Assembly (NCBI GenBank): GCA_000830255.1 | Contig: JQIT01000002.1 | Location: forward strand, 307,020-371,019 | From: Sulfuricurvum sp. PC08-66 | GTDB lineage: Bacteria > Campylobacterota > Campylobacteria > Campylobacterales > Sulfurimonadaceae | Reading direction: 5' to 3' | DNA: 64,000 nucleotides | Shown here: piece after piece, positions 33,972 through 43,526 of the stretch | Layout: each line of letters begins with the position of its first letter | How positions within the stretch are numbered: position 1 is the stretch's first letter | The notes under the pieces: generated by a model | What the model was told of the DNA's origin: nothing | The model's database searches: none | What the model saw: only the letters and a program-made list of their open reading frames with translations | Position numbers and translations under genes: made by a program

Positions 33972-34688
33972 TTACTCCTTAGCACCAAATGTAAGACCAA
34001 ATTTATAGAGCAAAGTTATACCCAAAAGCGGAAAAAAAGAGAGTGAAGCGATATAAAAAAAGCCAAAGAGCCACTGCCCTACTCCCTCGATAGCACGCAG
34101 TCCAAAAATCGCATGCTCCAAAAAGGCTTGTGTGCGTAGCAGATGCTGGAAAATCGTGCACGCATGGGTCACATGCGCATTGATGTACGCGAAAAGCTCT
34201 GCATCGATTTCATGGTGTGGCGTCACACTCCAATCGACACCCATTATCGCCACCGTCAAAAGCGCGACATTGAGCATATTGACGACCAGCTGTCCTACGA
34301 TGCCCATCGCTTGGGGTTTGAGCTGATTGCTCTTGCTCACATTCCAGCGCGACATAAGCGTGTAGAAAAAAAAGAGGTCAAGGAAAAGTATCACCCAAAA
34401 ATAGGGGTGCATCATCGTCAAAAATGCCATCACCGAAAGCGCCATGACGATTGCCATCACCGCAGAAACCATTCCAAAGAGCCAAACAGAGCGACAAAAG
34501 CGCTCACACAAAGAGCCTTCGTGGCAAAAGGGGCAGGCAAACGTATTGATATCACGCTTGAACGCCAAAAGCTGATGCCAAATCATTGCGGCAAAAATAG
34601 ATGCAAACGAGAGCACCCACCAACACCCAAAGGTCGAGAGGTAATAAAAGAGTCCAAAAAGAGCAAAAAGTGTGAGAAGTCGTACCAT
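33972..34688 (-). CDS. polytopic membrane protein with Cys motif
   Basis: This 238-residue protein has about five or six membrane helices and a cytoplasmic-looking segment CPFCHEGSLCERFC (52-65), probably a zinc site. The family is not recognised. It heads the run of six genes that ends with queD. Confidence 0.65.
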   Translation of the reverse strand: MVRLLTLFALFGLFYYLSTFGCWWVLSFASIFAAMIWHQLLAFKRDINTFACPFCHEGSLCERFCRSVWLFGMVSAVMAIVMALSVMAFLTMMHPYFWVILFLDLFFFYTLMSRWNVSKSNQLKPQAMGIVGQLVVNMLNVALLTVAIMGVDWSVTPHHEIDAELFAYINAHVTHACTIFQHLLRTQAFLEHAIFGLRAIEGVGQWLFGFFYIASLSFFPLLGITLLYKFGLTFGAKE

Positions 34689-34717
34689 ATCGAGCCTTTT
34701 TTAGCCCCATAATACAC

Positions 34718-34754
34718 AAAAAAGAGAGGTATTGCCTCCCGATGGGGAGACAAT
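34718..34754 (-). terminator. intrinsic terminator of petABC
   Basis: On the minus strand ATTGTCTCCC pairs with GGGAGGCAAT around the loop CATC (34731-34754), with one T-G wobble, followed after seven bases by six T (34718-34723). It begins 14 bp after the petC stop. Confidence 0.85.
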
Positions 34755-34767
34755 CTAGTACAAAAGA

Positions 34768-35814
34768 TTAGTGAAGTTCACGCCAGATGTGACGTTTGAA
34801 GAAGTATGCCAACACGGCAAAAATCACGAAGTAGCCAATCACCCAAACTCCAAGTGATTCACGCTCCTCTTTTTTGCTGTCGCCTACCTCTTCGAGATAG
34901 CCTACGATTTTGGACTCCGTCTCACGTGTAACACCTACACGTGGCATAGAGGAGCCAATGAGCACTTTTTGTGGGTCGTTGACGAAGACGGTCAAATAAT
35001 GCTCGCCTTTGGAGCGAATCATCATCGATAAATCTGGAGGCGTAGTACCTAGGTACTTTTTGAGTAGATCTGCAGGTGTAGTAGCCTCGATGTTGGCGTA
35101 CTGCATATTGTGACAACGTCCACATGCCAATACGAGCGATTCACGTCCATCGAGAGGTTGTTTGATAGAGGTAAGGTACGCCACGATATCCGCAATCTCT
35201 TGGTCTGACAAATAGTCAAACGCTGGCATAGCGATTTTGGGCTTGTTACGGAAACTCTCAATCTCTGCGGCTACGCTAGCTTGAAGTTTGGCTTTCTCTT
35301 CGTCGTTTTTGAGTTTTGCCAAATCCAAATGCATTTGGTGCTCTTTGTGCATTTTGTAGGTCGAATCAAATGCCGCATTAGAAGGGTCTTTAATAAAGTT
35401 TGACAAAAATTTGGGGTCAAAAATAGTCGCAGCATTGGACAAATCCAACGGTACAGCAGAGTTATACATCTCTGCTACATAGCGATTATCCAACTCATCG
35501 TAATGTTTTTCGACATCGACGATGGTGCCGTATTTTGCCATCAGCTCCTCTTTGGAAGCGATATGCTCATAGCCGTCTGCTTTGAGCGTGTGACACGCTT
35601 TACAGTTTTGACCTACCAAGAGTTTGCCGTTTTCGATATTGCCTTGCGCGACAGCTGTGCCATCTGCATTTTTGAGCTCTTTGAGGTCACCGAAACTATA
35701 ATCGGCTGGCTCTACGTGAGGATGCATTACCATGTGTGCCAACGGCTCGATACCGATGTAGGTCAACGCCGTTACGATAACGACGATAGCTAAAATTTTC
35801 AACTCTTTCATCAT
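34768..35814 (-). CDS. petC: di-heme cytochrome c subunit of the bc1 complex (PetC)
   Basis: This 348-residue subunit replaces cytochrome c1 in Campylobacterota bc1 complexes. It has an N-terminal membrane anchor (about 5-22), two heme sites CKACH (71-75) and CGRCH (231-235), and a C-terminal membrane helix (about 322-340). Two cytochrome domains are separated by a charged helical linker. It passes electrons from the Rieske protein to periplasmic cytochromes. The start overlaps petB by 4 bp (ATGA). Confidence 0.94.
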   Translation of the reverse strand: MMKELKILAIVVIVTALTYIGIEPLAHMVMHPHVEPADYSFGDLKELKNADGTAVAQGNIENGKLLVGQNCKACHTLKADGYEHIASKEELMAKYGTIVDVEKHYDELDNRYVAEMYNSAVPLDLSNAATIFDPKFLSNFIKDPSNAAFDSTYKMHKEHQMHLDLAKLKNDEEKAKLQASVAAEIESFRNKPKIAMPAFDYLSDQEIADIVAYLTSIKQPLDGRESLVLACGRCHNMQYANIEATTPADLLKKYLGTTPPDLSMMIRSKGEHYLTVFVNDPQKVLIGSSMPRVGVTRETESKIVGYLEEVGDSKKEERESLGVWVIGYFVIFAVLAYFFKRHIWRELH

Positions 35815-37064
35815 TTGCTACCTCCTTGAAGCGCATCCTCTTTTTTGGTGATAAAAGGTAGCACCACGAAGAGAGACAAGAATGTCAATGAAGCACCAAA
35901 ACCTATCCATGCGTTGGTACCGGTTGGAGGAAGTTTGCCAAAAATAGTCAATACAACCATGTCTACGATAAAGAACCAAAACCAGTATTTGAAGTAAGGG
36001 CGCTCGTGTGCTGGGCGTACGCTTTGTGCACGGTCAAGCCACGGCAATACAAAGAAGATACCGTTGGCAATACCAAAAGCAATAAGTCCCAAATCTTTAC
36101 CACTGATACCCAAAATCGGGAAGAACCAACCGCGCAATACCTCGTATGACCACAAGAAATACCACTCAGGGTAGATGTGAGGAGGTGTTTTGAGACTGTC
36201 CGCTTTTTCGAAGTTGATAGGGTCCATCGCAAAGCCGTAATGGAAGAAGACCAAGTAAAAGAAGAAGACCATGAAAATACCCAAGACAAAAAAGTCTTTT
36301 GCCAAGAATACAGGTGCAAAAGGGATAACTTTGGACTCTTTTTTGTTGCCTGCTAGGTATTTTTTGGCTTCAGCATCGAAATCTAGCTCTTCAGCGGTTT
36401 GGTTGTTGACGTGAGGCAAGCGAAGTGCATAGAAGTGCAATCCGATAAGCGCCATAATCGCCAAAGGCAACAACAATACGTGCAACATAAAGAAGCGTGT
36501 CAATGTCGCATCTGCAACATAAAAATTACCACGAATCCATACAACCAAATCACCACCAATAAGAGGAATACCCCCGAAGATATCGGTAATGACGTGTGCC
36601 GCCCAGTAGGACATTTGACCCCATGGAAGCATATAGCCTGAAAAGCCCTCTGCTGAAAAGGTGACGAAAAGCAATACGCCTGAAATCCAAATCATCTCAC
36701 GACCCTTTTTGTAAGAGCCATAATAGATACCTGTGAACATATGGATGTAGATGATGAGAAATACTACAGAAGCACCTACAGCGTGAATGTGACGGAAAAG
36801 CCAGCCATACGCAACATCCTGCATGATGGTGAAGTTGACACTGTCAAACGCCAACGCAGTGTCAGGTTTGTAATACATCAAAAGGAAAATACCTGAAACA
36901 ACCAAAAGTGCAAAAAGGGTCATCAAAATAACGCCCATTGCCCACAAAAAGTTGATATTTTTGGGAATCCAATACTCTGTCATGAGTACTTTGGTCAGCA
37001 TAGTGGTACCTAGACGTTGGTCGAGCCACTCGCCGATGCTAGATGCTTTATGAAAGTGTGCCAT
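35811..37064 (-). CDS. petB: cytochrome b of the bc1 complex (PetB)
   Basis: This 417-residue membrane subunit holds the two b hemes and the quinol sites. The helix pairs WLFRHIHAVGASVVF and TRFFMLHVLLLPLAIM carry the paired His ligands, and PEWYF (in HIYPEWYFLW) is the Qo-site motif. N- and C-terminal halves are fused, as in full-length cytochrome b. GGAGAG precedes the start, which overlaps petA by 17 bp. Confidence 0.96.
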   Translation of the reverse strand: MAHFHKASSIGEWLDQRLGTTMLTKVLMTEYWIPKNINFLWAMGVILMTLFALLVVSGIFLLMYYKPDTALAFDSVNFTIMQDVAYGWLFRHIHAVGASVVFLIIYIHMFTGIYYGSYKKGREMIWISGVLLFVTFSAEGFSGYMLPWGQMSYWAAHVITDIFGGIPLIGGDLVVWIRGNFYVADATLTRFFMLHVLLLPLAIMALIGLHFYALRLPHVNNQTAEELDFDAEAKKYLAGNKKESKVIPFAPVFLAKDFFVLGIFMVFFFYLVFFHYGFAMDPINFEKADSLKTPPHIYPEWYFLWSYEVLRGWFFPILGISGKDLGLIAFGIANGIFFVLPWLDRAQSVRPAHERPYFKYWFWFFIVDMVVLTIFGKLPPTGTNAWIGFGASLTFLSLFVVLPFITKKEDALQGGSK

Positions 37065-37575
37065 GCGCCTCTCCTTTGATTGCTGCTACCATTTTGTGGT
37101 ACTCTGGTCCCTCTTCGCCAAGGACGATGATGTTGCCGTTTTGTGAGAAAGGAGGAATATCCAAAGGACGTGGAGGAGGTCCAAAAGTGTTGACACCCGA
37201 TGCATTGAACTCGCCACCGTGACAAGCACATTTGAAATCAAGCTTGCTTTCGCGGTAGGTAGGAATACATCCAAGGTGTGTACAAAGACCAATCGCCACC
37301 ATAAAGCGCTCATCGCCTACAACTACGTCGCGTTTTTCATCGCTTGGCATTTCGGGAGTTTTTTTGAGGACAAAAATGGGCTTGCCGCGCCATTTGAGGA
37401 TATTGAGTTTGCCTGCTTCGAGTACAGCCAAATTAACTTGAGTAAATCCGCTTGAGAGGGCGCTAGGTACGGGATCCCACGCCTTTTTCATCGGAACCAA
37501 TGCGGCGGCCACACCCACAGCGGCAAAACCACCAAAGGCATAACCAATAAAACTTCGACGAGAGTTGTCAGCCAT
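37048..37575 (-). CDS. petA: Rieske iron-sulfur subunit of the bc1 complex (PetA)
   Basis: This 175-residue protein has an N-terminal RRSFIG start and membrane helix (about 8-28) resembling a Tat-type anchor. The Rieske domain has box I CTHLGC (98-103) and box II CACHGG (116-121). It takes electrons from menaquinol to the di-heme PetC. It is the first gene of petABC. Confidence 0.96.
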   Translation of the reverse strand: MADNSRRSFIGYAFGGFAAVGVAAALVPMKKAWDPVPSALSSGFTQVNLAVLEAGKLNILKWRGKPIFVLKKTPEMPSDEKRDVVVGDERFMVAIGLCTHLGCIPTYRESKLDFKCACHGGEFNASGVNTFGPPPRPLDIPPFSQNGNIIVLGEEGPEYHKMVAAIKGEAHGTLS

Positions 37576-37606
37576 TGCACTTTCCTTATAATTTAATTAA
37601 CTCTAA

Positions 37607-37612
37607 ATTATA
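37607..37612 (-). promoter_or_regulatory. -10 box of petABC
   Basis: TATAAT on the minus strand lies 31 bp before petA, in an AT-rich leader that includes TTAATTAA; AAGGAAAG is the ribosome site. Confidence 0.55.
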
Positions 37613-37630
37613 GGTGATAAAATATGAAAG

Positions 37631-38428
37631 CTATATTAAGAGTGACTTTTTAAGGTATTCTGCGGCGTTTTTTGCCCCATTTGTGATATTTATGTGTGAT
37701 AGATTTTCGCTCCACTCTTGCACCTGCTTTTGGGTGATGGGAGCGTAGGGCACGACACTAATTCCCAACGCACTTAGTGTCTGTGCATAGTGCTCAGGAT
37801 AGTCGACGCGCTGCATGTAGACCACTTTGGTTCCTGCTATGGCTGCTTCAAGGGCGGCTTGAAAAGACATCGTGATGAGCAATCTAGCACCCTTTATCGC
37901 ATCGATGTAGGACTCCTCCTCATAAATTTTTTTGCACCAAGGCGCCAACTCCTCTTCGCATTCCAAAAAGTAATAGAACCCCAACAAAATAGCCACATCG
38001 CCTAGCTGGCTCTCTTTGGCTAGACGTAACAAATCCTTCTCGTAATCATCATCTCCAAAAAAGAGCACCACTTCGTCACTGTGTGTCACAGGGGTTTCGA
38101 ACACCTCATCGACAGCTACCAAATCCTCCTCGATAGGCAAAAGCGGCGCGAAGAAGCTTTGCATATCTGCATACATGGCAGGATTGTGTTCAGGAGAGTC
38201 GTAGATGAGTTTGTCGCCACGTTGGGCGATGTTGGTGATATTGCGCAGTACATCGACCCCTACTGCTTTGCGAAAGTGGTACGCTTTGGCTTGGCTGGCA
38301 ATGCGAAAATCGTTGGTCAGCAGTGTAATATCAGCCTCTTTGAGGTGATGCATAATAGCGCTAGCACGGCGAAATCTATCCAATCCTACGCGATGTCCTG
38401 TATTGACATAATAAAAAATTTTCGCCAT
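37631..38428 (-). CDS. glycosyltransferase-like protein
   Basis: This 265-residue cytosolic protein starts MAKIFYYVNTGHRVGLDRFRRASA. The GHRVGLDRFRRA segment and the later MSFQAALEAAIAGTKVVYMQ resemble the GT-B fold of MurG/PseG-type enzymes, where a Gly/His loop and a sugar-nucleotide site occur. No diagnostic motif is certain. The ATG at 38428 is preferred over 38452. It shares a short intergenic region with the divergent CNNM gene. Confidence 0.55.
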   Translation of the reverse strand: MAKIFYYVNTGHRVGLDRFRRASAIMHHLKEADITLLTNDFRIASQAKAYHFRKAVGVDVLRNITNIAQRGDKLIYDSPEHNPAMYADMQSFFAPLLPIEEDLVAVDEVFETPVTHSDEVVLFFGDDDYEKDLLRLAKESQLGDVAILLGFYYFLECEEELAPWCKKIYEEESYIDAIKGARLLITMSFQAALEAAIAGTKVVYMQRVDYPEHYAQTLSALGISVVPYAPITQKQVQEWSENLSHINITNGAKNAAEYLKKSLLI

Positions 38429-38463
38429 CGAAACGCCCCTGTTTTTGTCCAAAATATGAGCTT

Positions 38464-38500
38464 TACTATAACGGCTTTCCTCTAAAAAACATGCTACAAT
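38464..38500. promoter_or_regulatory. divergent -10 boxes
   Basis: On the plus strand TGCTACAAT (-10 at 38495-38500) precedes the CNNM-family gene. On the minus strand TATAGT (38464-38469) precedes the glycosyltransferase-like gene. Confidence 0.4.
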
Positions 38501-38533
38501 CGCCGCCTAAAACATCTCTTTAAAAGTATCTTA

Positions 38534-39616
38534 ATGACTCTGCTTTTGATCTATCTGGGTATCGCATTAAGCGTCTCTTTTCTCTGCTCCGTCCTCGAAG
38601 CTGTCTTGCTTTCCAGTACCCACTCCTATATCGAAGCTATCAGCCAAGACAAACAAGGGCGCGCCATAGAGCGTCTCAAACGCCTCAAAGCCAACATCGA
38701 CCAACCCATCGCCTCGATACTCATCCTCAATACCTTTGCACACACGATGGGCGCGGCAGGCGTGGGCGCACAAGCCCAAATCTTATGGGGCGAAGAGTGG
38801 CAGACGCTTATCGCTTTTATACTGACACTTATTATTCTCTACGTCTCTGAAATCATTCCCAAAACCATCGGTGCACTCTATTGGAAACAGCTGCTTCTGC
38901 CCGCATCGACGCTGATACATTTTATGATTCTTCTCACCTACCCTTTGGTATGGGTATCGACACGCATCACCTCTTTTCTCTCCAGCGACCAATCACCCCA
39001 AAACGATGTGACACGCGATGAGATAATGGCAGTACTAGCCCTAGGGCAAAAAGGGGGACATATCGAGTCCAAAGAGTCTGCGCTGATTGTCAACCTCTTC
39101 AAGCTCAAACAGATTCGTACTCGCGACATCATGACACCGCGCAGTGTCATTTTCGCCCTTCCACGTACCATGACCATCGACGAAGCGCTCAAAGAGTCAC
39201 AAATGTACACCTATTCACGTATCCCACTCTACAGCGAGAATCTCGATGATATTACAGGGATGGTCTTCAACCAAAAAATATTGGAAGCTAGCGTCGAAGA
39301 GCACGATGCCAAAGCACTCTCTACCATCGAGCTAGAGGTACACCGCGTCTCTGAAAATCTCCCTGTTTGGGCGCTTTTCGACCTCTTTGTGAAGCGAAAA
39401 TCGCACCTTTTTGTAGTCTTTGACCAGTATGGTCAAACCAGTGGCGTAGTCACTCTCGAAGATGCTATTGAGACACTGTTGGGTGTTGAGATTGTCGATG
39501 AGATGGATACGGTCGAAGATATGCAACAACTCGCTCGCCAAAAAAGCCAACGCATCCAAGAGCGGATGCTCAAAGAGCGCCGCAAAATCGAAACGCTCAC
39601 GACCAAGCGAAGTTAA
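38534..39616 (+). CDS. CNNM/CorC-family protein (DUF21 and CBS domains)
   Basis: This 360-residue protein has a DUF21 transmembrane domain (about 1-170) with three to four helices, then a tandem CBS pair (about 190-320) with the typical RTRDIMTPRSVIFALP and GVVTLEDAIETLLG segments. Such proteins are involved in Mg/Co export or resistance. The C-terminus is a charged tail without the CorC_HlyC domain. It ends convergent with the HD-GYP gene, overlapping by 4 bp. Confidence 0.9.
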   Translation: MTLLLIYLGIALSVSFLCSVLEAVLLSSTHSYIEAISQDKQGRAIERLKRLKANIDQPIASILILNTFAHTMGAAGVGAQAQILWGEEWQTLIAFILTLIILYVSEIIPKTIGALYWKQLLLPASTLIHFMILLTYPLVWVSTRITSFLSSDQSPQNDVTRDEIMAVLALGQKGGHIESKESALIVNLFKLKQIRTRDIMTPRSVIFALPRTMTIDEALKESQMYTYSRIPLYSENLDDITGMVFNQKILEASVEEHDAKALSTIELEVHRVSENLPVWALFDLFVKRKSHLFVVFDQYGQTSGVVTLEDAIETLLGVEIVDEMDTVEDMQQLARQKSQRIQERMLKERRKIETLTTKRS

Positions 39617-41130
39617 GCACCTATTACGCTATCTTGAAAGCTGTCTCGAATAGAGAGAAACTCAGCCAAATGGTCAAAGAAGATATCGATAAGTTTGGGA
39701 TCGAAATGTTCACCACGCTCTTCTCTAAAGAGCGTAAATATAGCTGCATCTTCCCACGCTTTTTTGTACACGCGCTCGCTTCCCAATGCATCAAAAACAT
39801 CAGCTAGCGCTGTAATACGCCCATAAATGTGAATCTCTTCACCGCGTAGCCCCCTTGGATAGCCGCTACCATTCCACTTTTCGTGGTGCTCATGCGCGAC
39901 AATTGCTGCGGCTTGGAGCAGTCTTCTGTTTGAGTGTTTTAGCATATCGTAGCCTAACACCGCATGGGTATCCATGATGCGTCGCTCTTGCTCATCAAAA
40001 CGCCCTGGTTTGTTCAAAACAGCATCGGGGATAGCAACTTTGCCAATATCATGCATTGGAGAGGCTTGTTTGAGCATCTCGGCTTCCTCTTCACCCAAAC
40101 CATAGTAAAGCGCTAACCGCTTGGAATATTCAGCGACTCTTTTGACATGATTTCCCGTCTCTTTGGAGCGACTCTCTCCAATAGAACCCATCGTAAAGAC
40201 AACTTCGCGTTGCGTCTCTTCGATTTCATGGTTTAGCGTCGTAATCTCTCCCAAGGCAGTATCCATCCCCTCAATCATCGTATTAAAGGCATCGGAGAGT
40301 TGACCAATCTCATCATCCCTGTCCACACTAACCTGCTGTGTATAGTCTTGGGTGCGGGTAATTTTTCTAGCAGTATCAGACAACGCAATAACAGGACGAA
40401 TAAGCGCAGTTGCAACATAATAAGCGGCGGCTGCAATAAAGAGCGCACCTCCCATCAAGAGAATAATAAACCACTGCTCATATTTGTAAAGCAATCGATA
40501 CGCAAACCCCTTCTCTTCTTCTAAAACAATCGCTAAATTTGGCTTGAAATCGAGGGGGTGAGTCACTTGCAAGGAGTCTTCAAAAACACTAGGTCGAAGA
40601 GAGATGGTGCCATCACGATGTTGTACATAATAGTGTCTCTGCGTCGTGTTTGAAAAAAAGGGTATGAAATTTTCCAAAGGATAGGTGACAATGAGCTTAG
40701 CTACTTGCGTTTGGGCAAAGCTGGAATAGATAGGCACTTCAAAAAAAGGTTTGATATTTTTGATTTGAGCAATAGCGGCAAAATCACTCGATGCTACTAT
40801 TTTGTCGCCCTCCGTTATCACATAAAAATCGCCACTCATTTTCATATCACTTTTTTTGGAAAGAAGCATGCTACTGATACGGCGATCTAAATCTTGGGTA
40901 TAAATGTCGTTCATTGCTTCTGACTTAGCAATAAAAACCATATCATTTTGAAGCGTTTGCAAATGCTGATTTATGCGCTCTGCGGTGAGGCGCACTTGCG
41001 TATTCATCTCTTGGGTGACCCAATCATACTGCTCTTGTCGAAATGAACCTCCCAACAAAATCATGCTCAGTGCATAAGGCGTAAGGCTGACGCCCAAGAA
41101 AAGAAGAATTGTTTTTAGTTTAAAACTCAT
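39613..41130 (-). CDS. membrane HD-GYP c-di-GMP phosphodiesterase
   Basis: This protein of 505 residues has an N-terminal membrane helix, a periplasmic sensor (about 30-215) of double-Cache type, a second helix (about 220-245), a HAMP region (about 246-300) and an HD-GYP domain (about 315-490). His360-Asp361 (MHDIGK) and the HHEKWNGSGYP motif (415-425) are intact, so c-di-GMP hydrolysis is expected. The ATG at 41130 overlaps the upstream gene by 11 bp with AAGG before it; the frame to 41202 lies inside that gene. Confidence 0.92.
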   Translation of the reverse strand: MSFKLKTILLFLGVSLTPYALSMILLGGSFRQEQYDWVTQEMNTQVRLTAERINQHLQTLQNDMVFIAKSEAMNDIYTQDLDRRISSMLLSKKSDMKMSGDFYVITEGDKIVASSDFAAIAQIKNIKPFFEVPIYSSFAQTQVAKLIVTYPLENFIPFFSNTTQRHYYVQHRDGTISLRPSVFEDSLQVTHPLDFKPNLAIVLEEEKGFAYRLLYKYEQWFIILLMGGALFIAAAAYYVATALIRPVIALSDTARKITRTQDYTQQVSVDRDDEIGQLSDAFNTMIEGMDTALGEITTLNHEIEETQREVVFTMGSIGESRSKETGNHVKRVAEYSKRLALYYGLGEEEAEMLKQASPMHDIGKVAIPDAVLNKPGRFDEQERRIMDTHAVLGYDMLKHSNRRLLQAAAIVAHEHHEKWNGSGYPRGLRGEEIHIYGRITALADVFDALGSERVYKKAWEDAAIFTLFREERGEHFDPKLIDIFFDHLAEFLSIRDSFQDSVIGA

Positions 41131-41524
41131 AGAGAACCTTGACGCTTTCATCCACCATCGAAGAGGGGAGATAGCCAACAGCACCCTCGACATTTTGCAC
41201 AAATGCTTTTATCGACTCATGGGAGGGTTGGGTTATGGGGGGAGAGATTCCTTGAAAGTGCTGTTTGACCCAATAAGCATTCAAGCGATCTCTCCCCATT
41301 CCAATCACAGAGTTTTCAAAAGCAATGCGTGAAGGATTTTGACCAATGAGATTGAGAGGAATAATTTTTTGATTTCCAATACTGTGGCGTTTTTGCAGAT
41401 AAATATCACGGATTTGCTCGACACTTAGGGGAGGCACAGAGACTTTTTTGGAGACAACAATGGCGTATTGCGCTCCAAAAAGCGTCGATAACATCAAAAA
41501 AAATAGAAAGACAACCCTCATCAA
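41120..41524 (-). CDS. periplasmic solute-binding-like protein (PstS-like, short)
   Basis: This 134-residue protein has a signal peptide (ending LFGA) and the PBP-like fold of small phosphate-binding homologues: LSVEQIRDIYLQKR, NSVIGMGRDRLNAYWVKQHF and VGYLPSSM. It is half the size of PstS. No ABC transporter genes are nearby. It lies between the porin-like and HD-GYP genes with overlaps on both sides, so it may present a ligand to the sensor of the HD-GYP protein. Confidence 0.8.
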   Translation of the reverse strand: MMRVVFLFFLMLSTLFGAQYAIVVSKKVSVPPLSVEQIRDIYLQKRHSIGNQKIIPLNLIGQNPSRIAFENSVIGMGRDRLNAYWVKQHFQGISPPITQPSHESIKAFVQNVEGAVGYLPSSMVDESVKVLYEF

Positions 41525-42510
41525 AACAGCACCGAAAAAGAGAAGAGTGCACGATTTTCACCGCTTTGTGCGTGCCATTGATACTCCCCTTTTAGAGAGA
41601 TAGGATAAAGGGGGCGATAGCTGTATCCAAAGATAGCAATGTGATCCTTGTAGTTGAGATGTGTATCATTGAAATACTCATATCTGCCGATAAAAGCGTG
41701 CTCTTGCGTAAAACGATACATAGTTTGCAAATACCCCGAGAGTGCAACGCCCTCTTCTTGATTGGTATAACTGCTTTTGCCGACCAATGCTTCACCCAGT
41801 ACCTGCCATATTGAATCATCATATTTTGCCCCGACTTGGACAAACATCGTTCGCTGATTTGTAGTGGCAATATATTCACCCATGCTCCCACCCCAATTCA
41901 AATCGATGGAAAGCTCTTGCTCAAGCGCCAAACCCAAAAAATGGGTATTGGGAATATTGATGTACTCTTCATCAAAATCACGATTATTTTGACCAAAAAG
42001 ATGGTATCGAACCCCTGACAATGTAGGAACGTATCCATTGATGTCGATACCCGTCAAAAATTTTGGAAAAAGTAGCATGCTATAGAGAGGATTTGAAGTC
42101 GTGTCTCGTAAAACATTGACGGGCTCTTTATTCCAATATCCCACGGGTGTGATTTGCTTTCCAAAACGGAAATTGTAAGCATCAGATAGCCACAAATCCC
42201 CATAAAGACGCTCTATATGAAATTTTTGATCTCCACTGTCTGTGCCCTGTGAAAAATTTCTACTGTAAAAACCAACTGCTTCAAGCTCTGCAAAATAGGA
42301 GAACATAGGATTGATATCGCCGTATGCCAAAACGGCTATATCTTCAAAACTTGCGATGTTTTGCTGCGTTTTTAGTTGCATCTCTGTCGCAAAATATCCC
42401 CCAATTTGAATGGCATCGTTGATTTTGAAGCCGCGACCCAATTCATACGCATCCGCATAAACAAATGTAAAAAAAATAGAGAAAAAAACCGAAAAAATTC
42501 TAAAAAGCAC
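41521..42510 (-). CDS. outer-membrane porin-like protein
   Basis: This 329-residue protein has a signal peptide (ending FVYA). Its pattern of alternating hydrophobic residues is that of a beta-barrel, and it ends in SFSVLF with the C-terminal Phe of outer membrane proteins. It overlaps the solute-binding gene by 4 bp. It has no further family signature that I recognise. Confidence 0.8.
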   Translation of the reverse strand: MLFRIFSVFFSIFFTFVYADAYELGRGFKINDAIQIGGYFATEMQLKTQQNIASFEDIAVLAYGDINPMFSYFAELEAVGFYSRNFSQGTDSGDQKFHIERLYGDLWLSDAYNFRFGKQITPVGYWNKEPVNVLRDTTSNPLYSMLLFPKFLTGIDINGYVPTLSGVRYHLFGQNNRDFDEEYINIPNTHFLGLALEQELSIDLNWGGSMGEYIATTNQRTMFVQVGAKYDDSIWQVLGEALVGKSSYTNQEEGVALSGYLQTMYRFTQEHAFIGRYEYFNDTHLNYKDHIAIFGYSYRPLYPISLKGEYQWHAQSGENRALFSFSVLF

Positions 42511-42593
42511 GTATCATCCTCACCGTTTTGGTTGTTATAAATTTCAATCAAAATCGTATCATACGTTTAGCAAAGGTTGGCTTTTAAGCCCGA

Positions 42594-43526
42594 CTACTCC
42601 ACCTCGACCATACGGTACGCTACAGAGTGTTGGAATATCAGGGGATAGTTGTACATGCAGGTGATGATGCCATCCATGGGGGCGAAAAAGCGCTCTTTGA
42701 TATGCCCACACAATGCATCGTAGGTGATGCCTATCATGTCACCTTTTGCCACCGTAGCACCCGTATCGACCTTGGGTGAGAAGACCCCTGCGGCTTGTGC
42801 TTTGATGACGACGGTTTCGTGGTGCTCGATGAGGCGTGGCGCAACCGTTTTTGGCTCAACCGCATAGTCGATGAGAGCCGTTTTGCTCATAAAAGCGATG
42901 ATGGACTCTTTGGCTTCTTGGGTTTCGGGCATATCTATCGTGCCCTTGTTGCCTACGACCAATGAAAAGGCTTTGGTATTCCACACCCCCCAATTATAAA
43001 GCAGCGACCCACTGTCTGTAGGGGCGAAATTTTTGAGATGAATGAGTGGCAATCCAAAATCTTTTGCCTTCTCGATATCGATGTAGGGGGAGTCGATGAG
43101 CTTGATGTAGGGGAGACATTTGGCGCGGTCTTTACGGTCCTCGATGACGATGCCATACTCATACCCTTGCAGGTGTTCGAAAAGGGCATGGGCGATACGT
43201 TGGGTCGTTTCACCTTGGTCAAAGCCTGGGAACATGACATTGATATCGGTGTTGTCCAGAGGCCAAAAGCGCACACCCATATTAAAAGCGAAGTGATTGA
43301 TAGCGGGAATGATGAGAATTTCACCGTCGAAAAGGTGAGAATTTTTCGCCTCTTGCGCCTCCAAGAACGCCACCAATTGCGATGCGACAAACATCCCTGA
43401 AAGCTCTTCGCCGTTGAGCCCTGAGAGAATAGCCAGACGTTTGGCGCCACTACCAAAGCGAAATCCATAGACATTCAAATCATCTCTGCTAGGCGAAGAG
43501 AGGCTAAAAAGTAGCTCTTTGGTCAC
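42594..43526 (-). CDS. aspartoacylase-like protein with lost metal ligands
   Basis: This 310-residue member of the succinylglutamate desuccinylase/aspartoacylase (AstE/AspA) family is a paralogue of the next gene. The zinc motif HGxE is NGEE here (Asn38, Glu41), the Arg of DLNR is Val97 (DINV), and the second His (DIH) is Glu129 (VIED). These would abolish normal zinc hydrolase activity. A C-terminal barrel-like domain (about 215-310) is kept. It may regulate or support its partner as a pseudoenzyme. It overlaps the upstream paralogue by 4 bp. Confidence 0.85.
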   Translation of the reverse strand: MTKELLFSLSSPSRDDLNVYGFRFGSGAKRLAILSGLNGEELSGMFVASQLVAFLEAQEAKNSHLFDGEILIIPAINHFAFNMGVRFWPLDNTDINVMFPGFDQGETTQRIAHALFEHLQGYEYGIVIEDRKDRAKCLPYIKLIDSPYIDIEKAKDFGLPLIHLKNFAPTDSGSLLYNWGVWNTKAFSLVVGNKGTIDMPETQEAKESIIAFMSKTALIDYAVEPKTVAPRLIEHHETVVIKAQAAGVFSPKVDTGATVAKGDMIGITYDALCGHIKERFFAPMDGIITCMYNYPLIFQHSVAYRMVEVE

